Position numbers and translations under genes: made by a program. Shown piece by piece: positions 22,340-34,548 of a stretch of 64,000 nucleotides of DNA. Location: positions 12,147,608-12,211,607 of the forward strand of contig NC_088299.1 of NCBI RefSeq assembly GCF_032854445.1. The letters run 5' to 3'. The notes beneath the pieces are model-generated. The model did no database searches and was not told the origin of the DNA. It saw only the letters and a list, made by a program, of their open reading frames with translations. The first letter of the stretch is position 1, and each line of letters begins with the position of its first letter. Source of the DNA: Liolophura sinensis. Taxonomy: Eukaryota > Mollusca > Polyplacophora > Chitonida > Chitonidae.

Positions 22340-23123
22340 TTGCAGCATAATCAATTGCCTTTCTTAAACTGTCAAAAAGATGTTAGAAACCACCGAAGGT
22401 TTTACAAACTATCGAAGAGTTTGTTTCGAGGAATCTTTGGTTTTAGGGGTTACATAGTACTATTTATCATAAACCTGTATGAACCTTGGTGATAGCTCTG
22501 TTTCATAGGATTGCCTTACTTTCATTTTAATATCTCCATCTAGTTTCTCTTGGGAGCGAGTAGCACATTAAAGACATACCTGTAGCTCCTTTCATATATT
22601 GACTAGAAACCTCGTCATGCAAGAGAGTGCTAGCGGACATAAAAAATGACCTTCATGTTTACCTTGACAAGGGTATGAGTGATAATTTGTGGTGACTTAA
22701 TCAAATAGTAATTTAACTGGAATTATGCATAATTTACAACAGTTCATTTAAAAAGCATAAGCAAATAACCGTGTACCATGCATCATGCAAGTACTGCCTA
22801 AAGCTATACACTGTAGACAAACAACACAGTGACTTTAGTTCACAGTACAGTCCTTCCTGTAGCAGGCTGTTTGCATCCGTTTGTCACACCCAGATTTGTC
22901 ACAATCAACAAAAAGCTGACATACTGACTGTCGATATCTTTACCGGGTGAATCCACGAGTTTTGGAAACTGCTAGTAAATTTTTCTTCTCGTTGCGAATT
23001 ACAACTGATAATATGCTAATGCTAACTGCGTATAACATGCAGAATAGTGCTCTGACAGTGATCGCACAATACTGCCACACAGACATTATAGGTTATTGAT
23101 TCTGAAGTGTTATTTTGCACCCA
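22340..23123. other. Noncoding stretch
   Basis: AT-rich; nothing recognised. Confidence 0.35.
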
Positions 23124-23124
23124 G

Positions 23125-23200
<76 letters not shown>
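23124..23200. repeat. (TA)n microsatellite
   Basis: Uninterrupted TA dinucleotides for about 75 bp. Confidence 0.98.
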
Positions 23201-23201
<1 letters not shown>

Positions 23202-25139
23202 CAGAGCACACAGCAGCTAAAAATGGTGGTCATGCTAGGCTGAGTTTTTGACATGTTGCAGAGAAAAGTGCAAGCTGTATGAGGTGATGTGCAACAGTAC
23301 CACATGAAAGTTAGAGGATATATTTTAGAGGTTGAAGTTGACAAATTTACTACATAAATGGTAGGGAATACCAATACAGCCATGCAACATATAATCTACA
23401 TGTTACGCACTAGTTACTTTAGGTGTCTCTGACGTATTCTCGTATCCCTTTCTGTCGTGTCAGGTGAAATGGAAGTCTGGTCACCTGACCTTACCTCTGC
23501 TTGCATCCAATCCGAACAAAAAGGGATTTATGGCGAAGTTTCTGAATAATTGAAAAGAGTTTGGGCTGTAGACTTTATTTTAATATTTAATGAGTAACCT
23601 AAGACGCTCTCCGCGCTGATCACGCAGATCGAGCCTGTTCTCGTCGGAGGATATTTTAACGGGTTTCTGTTGCTCAGCGTAGATAAAATGGAAGCCAAAC
23701 TGAATTCTCAGATCGTATTTTAGGCTTTTAGGAACTTTTCGGCTTCCTCGTTGTCATAAAAGGTGTCATTTGATCCTTTCAAAGTCCCTCGGATGCTTTA
23801 AACCGCGGTAAACACTCAATAAACAAGATCAAAAGAGAAAAAACACTATCACATGTGGGCCTGCCTTGACTAAGCTGATACATGCTGACCTTTGATGTAA
23901 CTCCCCGCAAAGCCTGTATTAGAAGGGTACGGTATAAGACGCGGACCTCAGGGAAAGCCACGAAGTCAGTCATCGGTACAGGATACATAAATGCGTCTGT
24001 CAAGTTGTCATTTAGGCTTAATTAAATTATGGCGTACGACGCCCCGAGTCCCATCCCACTTGTTCCTTTTTCCTCCAGCAGTGTAAACTACCCTGTTCTG
24101 GGACATGCTGCTATGTCTCTTCACGACACCATCGTGCGGCTAAAACATGGCAGTTTTTCAAATCATAACACGGAAGTCTTCAAACCATATTATAGTGAAA
24201 TGTACATCACGCGAACACTGTATTCATGAGCATTCCATCAGTAATATATTATGCGAAATACGGAGCAGGTGACCTTTTCGCACGCGACTGCTACGGCGTG
24301 TTGGATACGACGACTGACCTGACAGGGCTCATGTTATGACTGAAGGACATTTTGGGTTTTCATTATCAGAATATAGTAAAATCTTTCAGTATTGCTGAGG
24401 AATGAGTTTCAGCTTATTATCCGTAAATTCCGCCACTACTTAGCGCTGGATATCGTAAGAACGAGATTGGAGGCGAGGTTTACTCAGAGTGACTTGCTTC
24501 CAATCCCTCAGCCCAGTCCATCCTGGCGTTAGAGGAAGTCTAGACCAGTGATGTCCTAGTTACATCGATGAATTTACTTTTGCCTAGTTCTGTTTAAGTT
24601 ATGGTGCTAGGGGAAGCGGAAGTTGTTATTTTTAAGAATAAAACCCTAACAGAGGTATATTGTGGTTCAGATTTCACTGGTTACAGGTTACCATTTTCCC
24701 AAATGTCACACTGTCGTCGCTGTAATGGTTCTGCTCTCAATCCTGTGGCCTGTTTTATTTTAGCACCGAACATATTCTGTTTTTATGCAACGTCTACAAC
24801 TTTTAAGGCGACCCATCGCAACGATGTGTTTTTTTAGCTTCCCAAACATCGATGGTCTCATTCTGTGTACCCTTCCAGTTTATCGCGTGCTGCCGGTATC
24901 ACGTGAATCCACACACGTGTAGGGGATGCAGCACTTCTGGGGCTATACTCTACTGCACGTGTTTGTCATCTGCTGCGGGAAGTGGTGGTGGTGGTGGTAA
25001 GGTGGTGGGGAGGGAGTGGGATGCAGATAAGAGATCATGTCAAGGTAACCCGGTCGGGTCATGACTTGTCAGCCGATATTACATAAGGGTTGGCGTTTAT
25101 TAGGGATTGACGTTATTGATGGAGTCCCAACAAGATATC
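23201..25139. other. Noncoding stretch
   Basis: Repeat-free DNA with a GC-richer block at about 23440-23780. Frames of 60-78 codons are unrecognised. A GGT-rich run is near 24980-25010. No gene assigned. Confidence 0.35.
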
Positions 25140-25720
25140 GCAAGACTGATGTATGTATTTGAATGTGCCTCAAGGTCCGCATTCATTAAGATTCTTGGAA
25201 TTTACTTAAGAATTAAGATTTACGTATTTAAATCATTCTTCCCTAGGATAATACTTAAATGTATATTAATACACGTTCTTATCACAATATACATAAGGAT
25301 GAAAAATGCCTAAGGATAAGAATTTCTCACGTCAGTGTCCTGTGGAAACAGTAGAGCTCTTCAGAAATAAAGACAGCACTGGGACCTCACGCTGTCACGT
25401 GAGCATCAATGTATTCATTCAGACAGTCATTCCGTCCTTAAATTGACGTCGATAACCTCTTGTACGCTCACCAAGATGTTGCTGAATTCAGTAAAACTTA
25501 AGACAAACTTTGTGATTAAATGTCCTTATACCCAAGCTTAAAATTAAAGAAATTCTTAAGCATTAAGATGTTCTGTGAATGGTACTTAAGTACTTTTCGA
25601 GATATGACTTGTTATTGTAAAAAATTTCTTATTAAAAATCATAGTATGTAAGTATTTCTTAGCGTTATGAAATTCTTAAGAATAGATACAATGTAGACAC
25701 TACTGAAAAATACACTCAAA
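25140..25720. mobile_element. CTTAAG-rich AT segment, possible MITE remnant
   Basis: Five CTTAAG hexamers (25205, 25497, 25555, 25585, 25675) fall within 476 bp, one inside a perfect 12-bp palindrome GTACTTAAGTAC (25582-25593). Recurrent ATTCTTAAG and AATTAAGAT words occur in both orientations, as in a decayed foldback element. No terminal repeats were defined. Confidence 0.35.
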
Positions 25721-26008
25721 ATACCGTAGACGAATGACGGATAAGATGACAAATTAGTGAAAATCGCGTTTGCTAACAGTGATCACCAGGACGGCGCAGA
25801 CCCCTGGTAAAGCGCCCACCGCCCTCTTTTTGCAGTTACACGTTCGTATCCGCCGAGACGAGAACACTGCACTCGGGTTACGCACCTATGTGGATGAGAG
25901 CACAGTTACTCCATTTGAGGGACTCGAGGGCTCGAGGAATCCCTTTAGCGGGAAGACCATATAAGCTGTTCAGATTCCTGACATGTGTCCAAACGCTCCG
26001 AGGGTAAA
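25721..26008. other. Noncoding spacer
   Basis: No supported feature; a 64-codon frame at 25770 is unrecognised. Confidence 0.3.
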
Positions 26009-26330
26009 AAACGAGAGATGGATTCGAACACTCGACGCAACTGAGATACATGTTTTACTATAGACAACTTATATTCTGGCATGGAGCACGGTTTGAATAG
26101 TGATGTCACTCAGTCTTTTAGAACATATTGTGCGTCTTTCCTATATCATTGTAAACTGTGCACTGCTTCTCTTTGTGTGATTCCATCCTATTTTCGCACT
26201 TTATATGCATTCTTCGTTCTTTCGGTTTGTATTAAACGTCGTTCTTTGAATTGGTCTTGCGATTTTTTACCCGGAACGTCCATATTGATTGACGCCTAAT
26301 ATACGACTGCCTGTTTTGACGCATAGATTC
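26009..26330 (+). mobile_element. Dispersed repeat family C, longer copy
   Basis: CAACTGAGATACATGTTTTA, CTATAGACAACTTATATTC and GGCATGGAGCAC, then GTATTAAACGTCG, GAACGTCCAT and TTTTGACGCAT, match the copy at 34060-34420 in order. Its left border has a reverse tRNA-like piece (TGGATTCGAACAC). No coding capacity. Confidence 0.6.
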
Positions 26331-27604
26331 GTTGATTAAGGGCTAATGTTCGGAAATGGGGGCAGATGAGGCAACTCGGCCAGGGGAACATTACAATTGG
26401 AAGAGTCGTTAATTTTCGTCATTATTCTTCCTCCTGCAGGGAATATCGCTAAATTAGTGTTATATGGAATAGTAATACAAATCGAGTCCAAGCAAGTCGC
26501 GGTGACTGAGTTTTATAAAAGCCTGGTGTACTCACTGCAAAATGTCTGCACCCCTCTTTAAAGTAGGACCCTTCAGAAGAAAAAAAAAATCTTCACAATG
26601 GGTAAATAATCGGGATATAGTCGAAGGGTTTGTAAGCGAACAATTCGGGAATTGGGCTTGATTACGGTCCGCCATTTGTATTCAATGGCTGAAGTGCGCG
26701 AACGTAATTTCCTGAAACCGCTTCCGATGTCGAGGCCACAGAGCTAAGATTGCATAGAAATTAGAGTAAGGCATTATTTTCCACAATGAATTATTGCCTT
26801 TCACGACAACGAAAAAATGAACTTAATGAGTGTGTTTTGAAGTTGGGACAAATTTCAGGATTGTATTTCTGTGGCCACGTGACTCTCGAGGAATAAAAGA
26901 CTAACCTTAAATGGAGTGGAACTGGCAGGGTCATGTGGGTTTCAGAAGCACTTAACGGCTAACGAGCAGAGACACGCAATGGCCACACCCGCTCGATACT
27001 CTATTACGCATGACCCCTGCACAGTGCATGGTGGCCTGTGGGGTGGGGAGGTATCATACCGCAAAGGATACAACACCTCTCCGGATTTACAAATATACAG
27101 TAATATTTGACCCACAAATGAAAAGTAATACTTGGGTAAGCAAAGGTATAGATCAAGAAGCAGTCAAAAACTCGTTTTGGGGACCATGGTATCTGTCCAT
27201 TTTTCAGTCTAGTGGCCTGTATCTTTCCATTTACTTTTTTTTCGCAAATACGCCGATTGTAAGCTTCCCATTTTGCTGATTGCAGCTTCTTCATTAAGCC
27301 ATCTACAATGCTAGCATTAACTGATTGAAATCTCTGGCAAAACGTAATCTGCATACAGGGACAGAGGCGCGTCACTATAGATAGCAGGCAAAAACACGAG
27401 CTCCGGGAACGACAAGCGTTGCAGCAGAAAAATGTTCTAATCTTAATTGAAGTGAACAAAAATGAACAGTAATTTGCGAAATGTGTCTCAAAGAAAAATG
27501 ATCTCATGCAAATCCAACGCCTCCAGGTCTCAGAGGATGTCTCCGCTCTCTGGTGAACTTAAGCTTGAGCACCATCTCGCAGAGTGCTAAATCAATATAC
27601 TGGA
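26331..27604. other. Noncoding stretch; longest unexplained frame
   Basis: Contains a 167-codon minus-strand frame (27004-27507), Cys/Phe-rich and overlapped by frames on the other strand. No domain, signal peptide or family was recognised. Repeat-free DNA at 26390-26900 could be regulatory but shows nothing decisive. Confidence 0.35.
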
Positions 27605-27700
27605 TGTAGGCTAGTGGCCGTAGCATCACACCTATGAGGATGTGAGTTCAAATCTCGCTTCTGATGAGGCCTTTGGCGAGAAGGTTGGAAATACATGTAG
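27605..27700 (+). mobile_element. tRNA-like SINE head, unassigned family
   Basis: AGGCTAGTGGCCGTAGCATC (A-box-like) and ATGTGAGTTCAAATCTCG (B-box-like) are spaced as in a tRNA. The sequence after them does not match families A or B clearly. Not a functional tRNA by eye. Confidence 0.35.
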
Positions 27701-28500
27701 TTCATGCAATGTGGAATCTCGCTTCTCAACGCGAATTTTCTTCAGAATGATTGGACTTGCATTTGATCACGTGACGCGTGATTTCGACTTAGGTGAATGT
27801 CAGACTGAGTATGTCAAAAAAATATATATCTAATCTTGAATAAATTCGCTTGAACTACTTGATAGGCCTACTATGAAATGTAAGCTTACTGAACGCCATT
27901 CAGTGGCGTTGTAAACAGTTATTTCTTTTCCTTATTGCAATTAAGGTGGGAAGTTGTAGGAAGGTTCATGGTTTGGTTTTAGGGGAGAGAATTCATGCTG
28001 TTAGACTTAAGTGCACTTGTACCTGAATGTGCGTATTACAGACTTGTTAGTAAAGCTACAGAAAGTTTACAATGACATATAATCAAAATCATTCCTATCT
28101 GTAACATAATCATAGTGTTCCGCCCTACCCGTCAGCAAGCCCCCCCCCCTCCCCCCTAAAAATAGGTCGATATCAAAAAGAAAGTTTGGCAAGCCTTCCC
28201 CAGACCAGATGTGCTCGCCTACAGTCACAGTGACATACGGAACACAGCCAGATCAAACTAGAATATAACGACAGCAACTGTTCTAGAATGTAGAGCTTTA
28301 AATGTTAGTGGGACAATAACATTAGCGTTACGTAACCGTATATATATATATATATATATATCCCACATATCGTTATTCTGCTATAAGCTTTTTTTGTCAC
28401 GGAAAGAATAAACATTTGACAAATCCTGATTTTCGAACAACCGCCATGGTACGAATAGAAAAATTATTCCGTACGGTGTTAAACATAATCGAAATATTAG
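27701..28500. other. Noncoding stretch with simple-sequence tracts
   Basis: Holds a C-rich run (about 28140-28156) and a (TA)n tract at 28339-28362. No gene seen. Confidence 0.5.
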
Positions 28501-28504
28501 ATTA

Positions 28505-28575
28505 CTAACTAACTCAATCAATCAGTCAATCAATCAGTCAATCAATCAGTCAATCAATCAATCAATCAATCAGTT
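28505..28575. repeat. AATC/AGTC tetranucleotide repeat
   Basis: Alternating CAATCAAT and CAGTCAAT units over about 70 bp. Confidence 0.9.
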
Positions 28576-29605
28576 TGCATATCAACAGATAAAAAACAAT
28601 ACATTACGCGAGGTTTGTTCTACTCAGTCAGATGCCTAACCTCATTCATCTATGCATAATTTAGTGAAAAGCGGAACTTGATACGTTTAAAAAAATTGTT
28701 GATGTCATTTTAAAGACTTTACGAATCATGCAGGCCTCAGGTTATTTCAGAAATATAAATCTACGCCCATTCACTTAACCTAGACATAGAATGCAACTTG
28801 ACCTCCTGTTAATACTCCTGAATTACATAGTTAGCTGTCCATGATTTTCCAAAGCGGACTCTATTTTAATACACAAACATCGCTGTGTTACTGAACGACT
28901 TTTGCGCACATTGTCATATCGCAAACTGCTCTGTGCTGAGCCCTTTTTTATGTTTTTGTTTGTTTGTGCGACATCAGAAAAACAATCATTTAAAATACAT
29001 TTGCTAGACGAGAAAATATTCTTGCACAACAAGTCTTACGTGTTTGATAACAGACTTCTAATTACTGCGATAACAAAATAATACTGACGCTCGGTAAACT
29101 AAGTGCAAAGGTGACGTGTTATAACTTTCGTACCTTCGTCACCGTAAGTTTATATATTTAATAACCTCTTGTTTTAAGCACACAGATCAAAATTAAAACT
29201 ATAGGTTTACATGTTTGCTTGTTGGCAACTTTGTTTATTTAAGGTCATGAATGGAGGAAACTACCGCCTCGCCTGTTACCTGACAAATGTCCTGACTCCG
29301 AACTGGGCTCAAACCAATGAAGCGAGTTCATGATGAAATCGTTGACTCCTCCTGCTGAGGAATTTTATAACTAATTATACCTCATTTCTAGCGTAACGAA
29401 ACTGTCATCGTCAGATAAAAACAGTGTGCGTTCTTTAGGAATTGGTTCTCTGTAGTGTGATTTTTTTGTATACTTTTTGTAAAGTATTTTTCGAACTCTG
29501 TTACATGACCGCCTTGTACAAAATGTATTATACCTATAGTATTTGTGTCACAACTACATATTGTACACATTATTTGACAATGGGTATTCTATATACTAGA
29601 TATTG
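28576..29605. other. Noncoding stretch
   Basis: AT-rich; nothing recognised beyond short frames. Confidence 0.35.
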
Positions 29606-29640
29606 ATTTATTTAGGCCGTACTCAAGAATATTCTATACT
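29606..29640 (-). mobile_element. SINE tail fragment, reverse
   Basis: TTTATTTAGGCCGTACTCAA, GAATATTCTATACTT is the reverse of the family-A/B tail (ATATTCTTGAGTACGGC). Only about 35 bp remain. Confidence 0.5.
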
Positions 29641-29760
29641 TCGTAGGCCAATACACTTTTATTGCTACTATCTATATAGTATACAGATGACAACAGGCTA
29701 TGTTTTCTCTACATGCATGGCCATTATCTGCAGCATACATGACACAAGGCAATTATTCGT

Positions 29761-29876
29761 ATGTGTTGAGATCTACCAGCAACCAGCGGATGGTCGTGTG
29801 TTTCCCCAGGGCGCTGCTTGGTTTCCTTTTTAGTATATACGGCGTACAACAACAATAAAATAAATAAATAAAAATT
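29761..29876 (+). mobile_element. SINE family A, truncated
   Basis: ACCAGCAACCAGCGGATGGT, CGTGTGTTTCCCC, GGTTTCCTTTTTAGTATATA and an ACAACAATAAAATAAATAAA tail. Head missing, with an internal deletion of the CACCATAATGCTGG block. Confidence 0.75.
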
Positions 29877-29934
29877 ATAGTATGCATTACAAAAGGTAAT
29901 TTGCTGTAGTATACACCACACAAGACAATTTCTT

Positions 29935-30090
29935 TCTTCCACCATCAAGACTAGCCACCGTATCTCATAGCCTTGATTCTTTAATCTCCCCTCTAGCTTC
30001 TTCCACCTTCAAAACCAGCCTCCACCTCTCACGGCGTTGAATCTTCAATCAGCTTCTCATTACACCATCAAAAACAACCGCCATTTTTCT
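29935..30090. repeat. Degenerate tandem repeat of about 64 bp
   Basis: CTTCCACCATCAAGACTAGC and CTTCCACCTTCAAAACCAGC begin successive units, with a partial third (ACACCATCAAAAACAACCGC). About 2.5 copies. Confidence 0.55.
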
Positions 30091-30369
30091 GTTCGATACA
30101 ATGCCGAAAGCTTTTCCTGTCTAGACTGTAAACGGTATTACATTTACGGTTTGTAACAAATGCTACATTCCGTGATTTTATTACGTTCCGGAACGCTACA
30201 TGTGTCATTTACGACAATTTGTCATCATCTTGACCTAGAATCTTGCACTTGACATACATGTACTGCTTCGGATTTGGTGACTTATTCAGGGAACGTCATC
30301 GATCGCGTATATAACAGGCCGATACTCTTTTGTGAAATTTTTATGTCAAATCACTTTTGTATTTACTTT
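30091..30369. other. Noncoding spacer
   Basis: Nothing recognised. Confidence 0.3.
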
Positions 30370-30526
30370 TGAGGAAACCAGGCAGGGGAAACCCACGTCT
30401 ATCAGCAGGTTGGTGGAAGACCTTCCCACGTACGGCCGGAGAGGAAGCCAGCAAAGCTGGATCGCATAGGTGAGAGGCTCCTGGGTCATTGCACTGGCAC
30501 GCTATAACCACCTCGGCCACAAAAAC
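30370..30526 (-). mobile_element. SINE family A, head and body, tail missing
   Basis: In reverse: GAGGAAACCAGGCAGGGGAA, ACCTTCCCACGTACGGCCGG, AGAGGAAGCCAGCAAAGCTG, GAGAGGCTCCTGGGTCATTG, ACCTCGGCCAC. The tail half is truncated. A C-rich run follows on the right (about 30535-30566). Confidence 0.85.
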
Positions 30527-32286
30527 CGACACTCCTGCCCCCTCCCCCTCCTCCCCTCCTCCTCCATCACTTTTATAACCTCATATAGCAAGACCAGTAA
30601 AATGTTACTAGCATTTTTAAGAAGTTTCGCGGCATGTCACATTTCACTGTTGTATGGTAAAAATCTTTCCTGATCTACATGTATATCATCTATCTACATT
30701 CGTGTGGGTGTATTGGTAAGGCAGCTAATCGTCAGTGTAGCTGAACGATTCTGGTAGCCACACAACAACCATTCATCTATTAATTTGTGAAACCTAGTCA
30801 CTGTGTCCTTGTCGTCTCAATTTTGACGAGATGTGCCTGATGAGCTTTCATGACAGCAAGTAAGTTAACAAGGCAGCAAACTAAACATGTTATAACGCCC
30901 AGCTATTGTAAAAATTGACCTTGCATCAGATTCGTATGTGATGTCAGCCTTGTCGTGATTAGACATTTCGTGTTATTCGCCTCCAGATCGTTGTTTGTCG
31001 CTTCAGTTGCCCCCCCCCCCCCCCCCTCCCCCCGCCAGCACCATGAACCATATGCTGGGGACGTGTCATCTTGAGTTAGCTCTTGCAGTAATCATATCGA
31101 ATTTCAGTTTTTTATATACTCATACATTTCCTGCAATTGTTATATCGCATTTGACGTTGCAATTGCAACAGATGGAAAAATCAATGAAATTTCCTTGGTA
31201 AAATACATAGGCCTTCAAGGGAGGGACTTGTCTACCGTACAAAGTTGTGTGCCCCAGGGACTCTTTGGTCCAGAATAAACCTAGATTGTTTGACACAGCC
31301 GTGGCATGCCTGCAAGCAGCCTTTTTGCTTCACCCTACTGACTCGTGATGGCGAAATCCCAAATGCCAGCATTGTTTAGTCGAGGATAATAGTCCTGCAA
31401 AAATGACAAGCCTATTCAACACAAGAGCGTATTGCGTTACAATAACAAAACAGCTGGGTTCGCATAACATAACCCTTAATGGCTGCTATCGGATCGAACA
31501 GTGAACAGATATATTGCATGTGAATGCTTCTAATGTAAGGTTTGGATTATGGCCGCCTGTGTTATACTACACCGGCAGGTCCCCTGATCTGTTATAAAAC
31601 AAGCTAGGGCTTGCCATGCCAGTAAAAAGCATAACACGACATCTTTGGATTTATGGCTATTTCTCCATCGGATGCACGGATATGCATGTGGAATTTTGAA
31701 GAAGAACGTTTGGTTAAGCCATAAAATATTAAAATTTCTCTCGAATTGCTTTCAGTTGCAAATAGGTTTTGCATTCAGCAAAAAACGATCTTCAATCTTA
31801 AGCTCAACAAAAATTATTTTTTAGTCTTTATACGTGTATTACTCCATTTTCAGTATAATATAAATTACACGTAAGGACGTAGAACATAGTGCATGCAGTG
31901 CTCCATACTGCTGGCATATGAGCTGATAGTTCAGTGCTGGTTTTGGAGAGGAGATTTCTGGTTTCCCTCGCACTTTTTGTTCATAAGGCCTATATGTGAC
32001 ATAAAACGGTCGACGGCACTCGTAAGGTCACTTTGGCAGTTTGGTGTTGGTTGAAAACCACTTGTCTCATACCATTATGACCTGCAAGTTTGGTCATCAC
32101 ATCGTTGAAAATTCGTCAACATCTTGCCCAATATCGGTGGTTTACCTCCGGTTTTCCCCGCTTATAAAACTCACCCTTATCGAATAAAGGCAAAAATATG
32201 AATATAAACTCTTGCAAGATTGAAAGCAGATTTTTCCTTGAAAATTTTGATGTTTTGCGTGATGAAGAGAGTCATTGGATATGTTT
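30527..32286. other. Noncoding stretch with C17 tract
   Basis: Nearly pure poly-C at about 31010-31033. Otherwise no feature supported in about 1.7 kb. Confidence 0.4.
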
Positions 32287-32490
32287 TAATTATTTATTTG
32301 ATTGATGTTTTTCGCAATACTCACGTATATTTCACGGCGGCCAGCATTATGGTATGAGGAAACCAGGAACCATACGCCGTTTGCAGACACCATACCACGT
32401 GAGACCGGAGAGGGAGCCAGCATGGGCTGAATGGAACCGCATTGGTGAACGACTCCTGGGTCATTGGGCTGCACTATAGCAGCGGAGGCT
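32287..32490 (-). mobile_element. SINE family A, near full length
   Basis: Reverse copy: ATTTATTTGATTGATGTTTT, CGGCGGCCAGCATTATGGTA, AGAGGGAGCCAGCATGGGCT, GCATTGGTGAACGACTCCTG. Point changes throughout show it is old. Confidence 0.85.
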
Positions 32491-33417
32491 CCTTCCGGTG
32501 GATATCACATATGGTAGTACACACGAACAGTTCAATAAAATGCGCAATATCAACGTCCATAGCTGTTAAGGTTGGAATCCATGGAAGGGAAAAAGTGGTA
32601 AGATTTCAACAAGGAATTGAATAAGAACCTATTTGAAAGCGGTTTATTTAAAACTCAGTAAGAATTGTAGATCAGACCCGCTTTTTATGCTCGTGCGTGT
32701 ACTCGTGTGTTTTCACTTGCTGAACTCGGTGATTGTTCCGCATTATTGCAGGAGTCGGTTTTAGTAGGACGCCCATAGTCTCGCTCAGCACTTTGACTAG
32801 CTCTTATAGCTACTGTAGACATAACAGAGGTTCTTTCCCCGACGTCTATCCACAACCTCTTATACTGAATCGGCGCCATGCGGACAACCAGAGCATACCT
32901 CTTATTCTACCCGATATATCGACTGGAATGAGCCATGTAGACAGGCAGATTGACAAAAGAGATGCCATTCAGATGTCTGCATATAATCCGCTTCCATACT
33001 TTTAAACAAACAACTACCAGAAGCAGGCCCCATCTTGTTGTTGTCAGATGTATTTCCTCGTTTCAGATTACCACATAAAGCTTGAGGGCGATGCGTACCA
33101 AAGTGGGCGAAGTCAGCTGAAGTGTAATGATACTGCCCACTCGAAAGTCTCAGGGTGATTCCGGTATAACTGTTGTCGTTCCTGTTATAACAGGAGAAAC
33201 CAAAGGGATTTTTTTTGCCAAAAACAAGACAAAGAAGGAATGCTAACTGATGCAACTCATTATCAAACGAGTAATCTTAAAGAAAAGCTTTTGAAGAGGA
33301 CATCAGTTGTGTTGAATAAATGCTTGCTTCGCCGTTTGCTAAACTGTTAAAATTACGGCTGCAAAAACAATAATAATTATAAACAACAACAAGTATAGCT
33401 TCACAAAATTTCATTGG
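32491..33417. other. Noncoding stretch
   Basis: A 117-codon minus frame (32902-33255) and a 90-codon plus frame overlap; neither resembles a known protein. Confidence 0.35.
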
Positions 33418-33572
33418 AGATGCAGTCAGCAACCTGCGGATGGTCGTGGGTTTCCACCCAGCTCGGCTCGGTTTCCTCCCACCATAATGCTGGCCGCCGG
33501 CGTATAAGTGAAATATTCTTGAGTAAGGTATAAAACACCAATAAAATAAATCAATAAATAAGTAAATAAATT
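33418..33572 (+). mobile_element. SINE family A, 3' half, well preserved
   Basis: CAGCAACCTGCGGATGGTCG, CGGTTTCCTCCCACCATAAT, GCTGGCCGCCGGCGTATAAG, TGAAATATTCTTGAGTAAGG, then an ACACCAATAAAATAAATCAA tail. One of the least diverged copies. Confidence 0.9.
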
Positions 33573-34059
33573 GGAGATGTATGTCATTGATTTAAACAGT
33601 TAATCAACACTACCACACGTCTAAGTGCTTTCTGCATGACAATAACGGAATTTACATATGGCGCTCTGCCTCTACATTTCCTGCTGCACAACTAAACTAG
33701 TTACACGGCGTGATTAGGAGCTAAAACGTTATTTAGCTCTCTTGAAACACACTATGACTTTCTTCTCTCTCAGACTTTGTCATGAGGGATAGTTTCCATT
33801 TTGTCATTGTAAATAGTTCTTACTTGGACAGCAATATACTGAAGGGCCCTGCATGTACAGCGTGTGCATATTTCGCCGTGTAGCATTTTGCAACATCCTG
33901 TATGTTAAATGACGATTACAATAAACGTCACAATTTATTACTGCAAAAACAAGTGTCGAATTTATTCCATGAAATGTCTTCACTCGATATTTCTTTAGGT
34001 TTACAATAATTATAATTCTGTTAATAAACATACATATGAACAGAGTATCCAGAATATCT
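33573..34059. other. Noncoding stretch
   Basis: Nothing recognised. Confidence 0.35.
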
Positions 34060-34420
34060 TGCACTGTGCTTTATGATTGTGTCTAAGGCCGCTTAACCCA
34101 AGGCCAGGGACTTTACATTCATTTATATTTGGATATATTAGCAGTTCCAATCAAAGCGCAACTGAGATACATATTTTATTATCGACAACTTATATACCAG
34201 CATGGTACACTATTTGCATGCGTATTTCATTCGTTTTCCCAGAACATGTCTTCCAACGTCACTGAAAACTGTTTGCTGCATTGTTTCCGTCCTGTTTGCC
34301 TACTTCCTTAGTTTTTAGTGTTAAACGTCAATTTGGGAATTTGACGATGGAACGTCCATTTTAGTTTATGGCTGGTATAGGAATGCCTGGTTTGACGCAT
34401 ATAATTTACTATCGTCGTAT
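34060..34420 (+). mobile_element. Dispersed repeat family C, longest copy
   Basis: Shares with 26009-26330 CAACTGAGATACAT, GACAACTTATAT, AGCATGGTACAC, and the right end GTGTTAAACGTC ... GAACGTCCATTTTAGTTTAT and TTTGACGCATA. That right end occurs alone and reversed at 8140 and 10395. It lies just left of the SINE and satellite that follow. Confidence 0.6.
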
Positions 34421-34439
34421 GTTGGCGGAGACCTTCGCC

Positions 34440-34548
34440 GCATGGCCCATTGATCAAAAGCGTTCCTCTCGCAGACTTGAGCCAGTTCTCGCTGGGTCGG
34501 ATGTGGCTTTAAGTCAAGAGGTTTACCAGGTACCTGATAAAGAGGGGC
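34440..34548 (+). mobile_element. SINE family B body leading into the satellite
   Basis: CTCGCTGGGTCGGATGTGGC, TTTAAGTCAAGAGGTTTACC, AGGTACCTGATAAAGAGGGG matches family B (compare the reverse copy at 42405-42510 and the copy near 45045). It runs without a break into the first satellite unit at 34549, whose first about 95 bp read as the continuation of the SINE. Confidence 0.7.

Noticed and set aside
27004-27507. 167-codon minus-strand frame, the longest outside Ski
   Set aside because: Composition is erratic (Cys/Phe clusters), an overlapping frame is open on the other strand, and no domain or splice context is seen. A chance frame is likely, though not proven.
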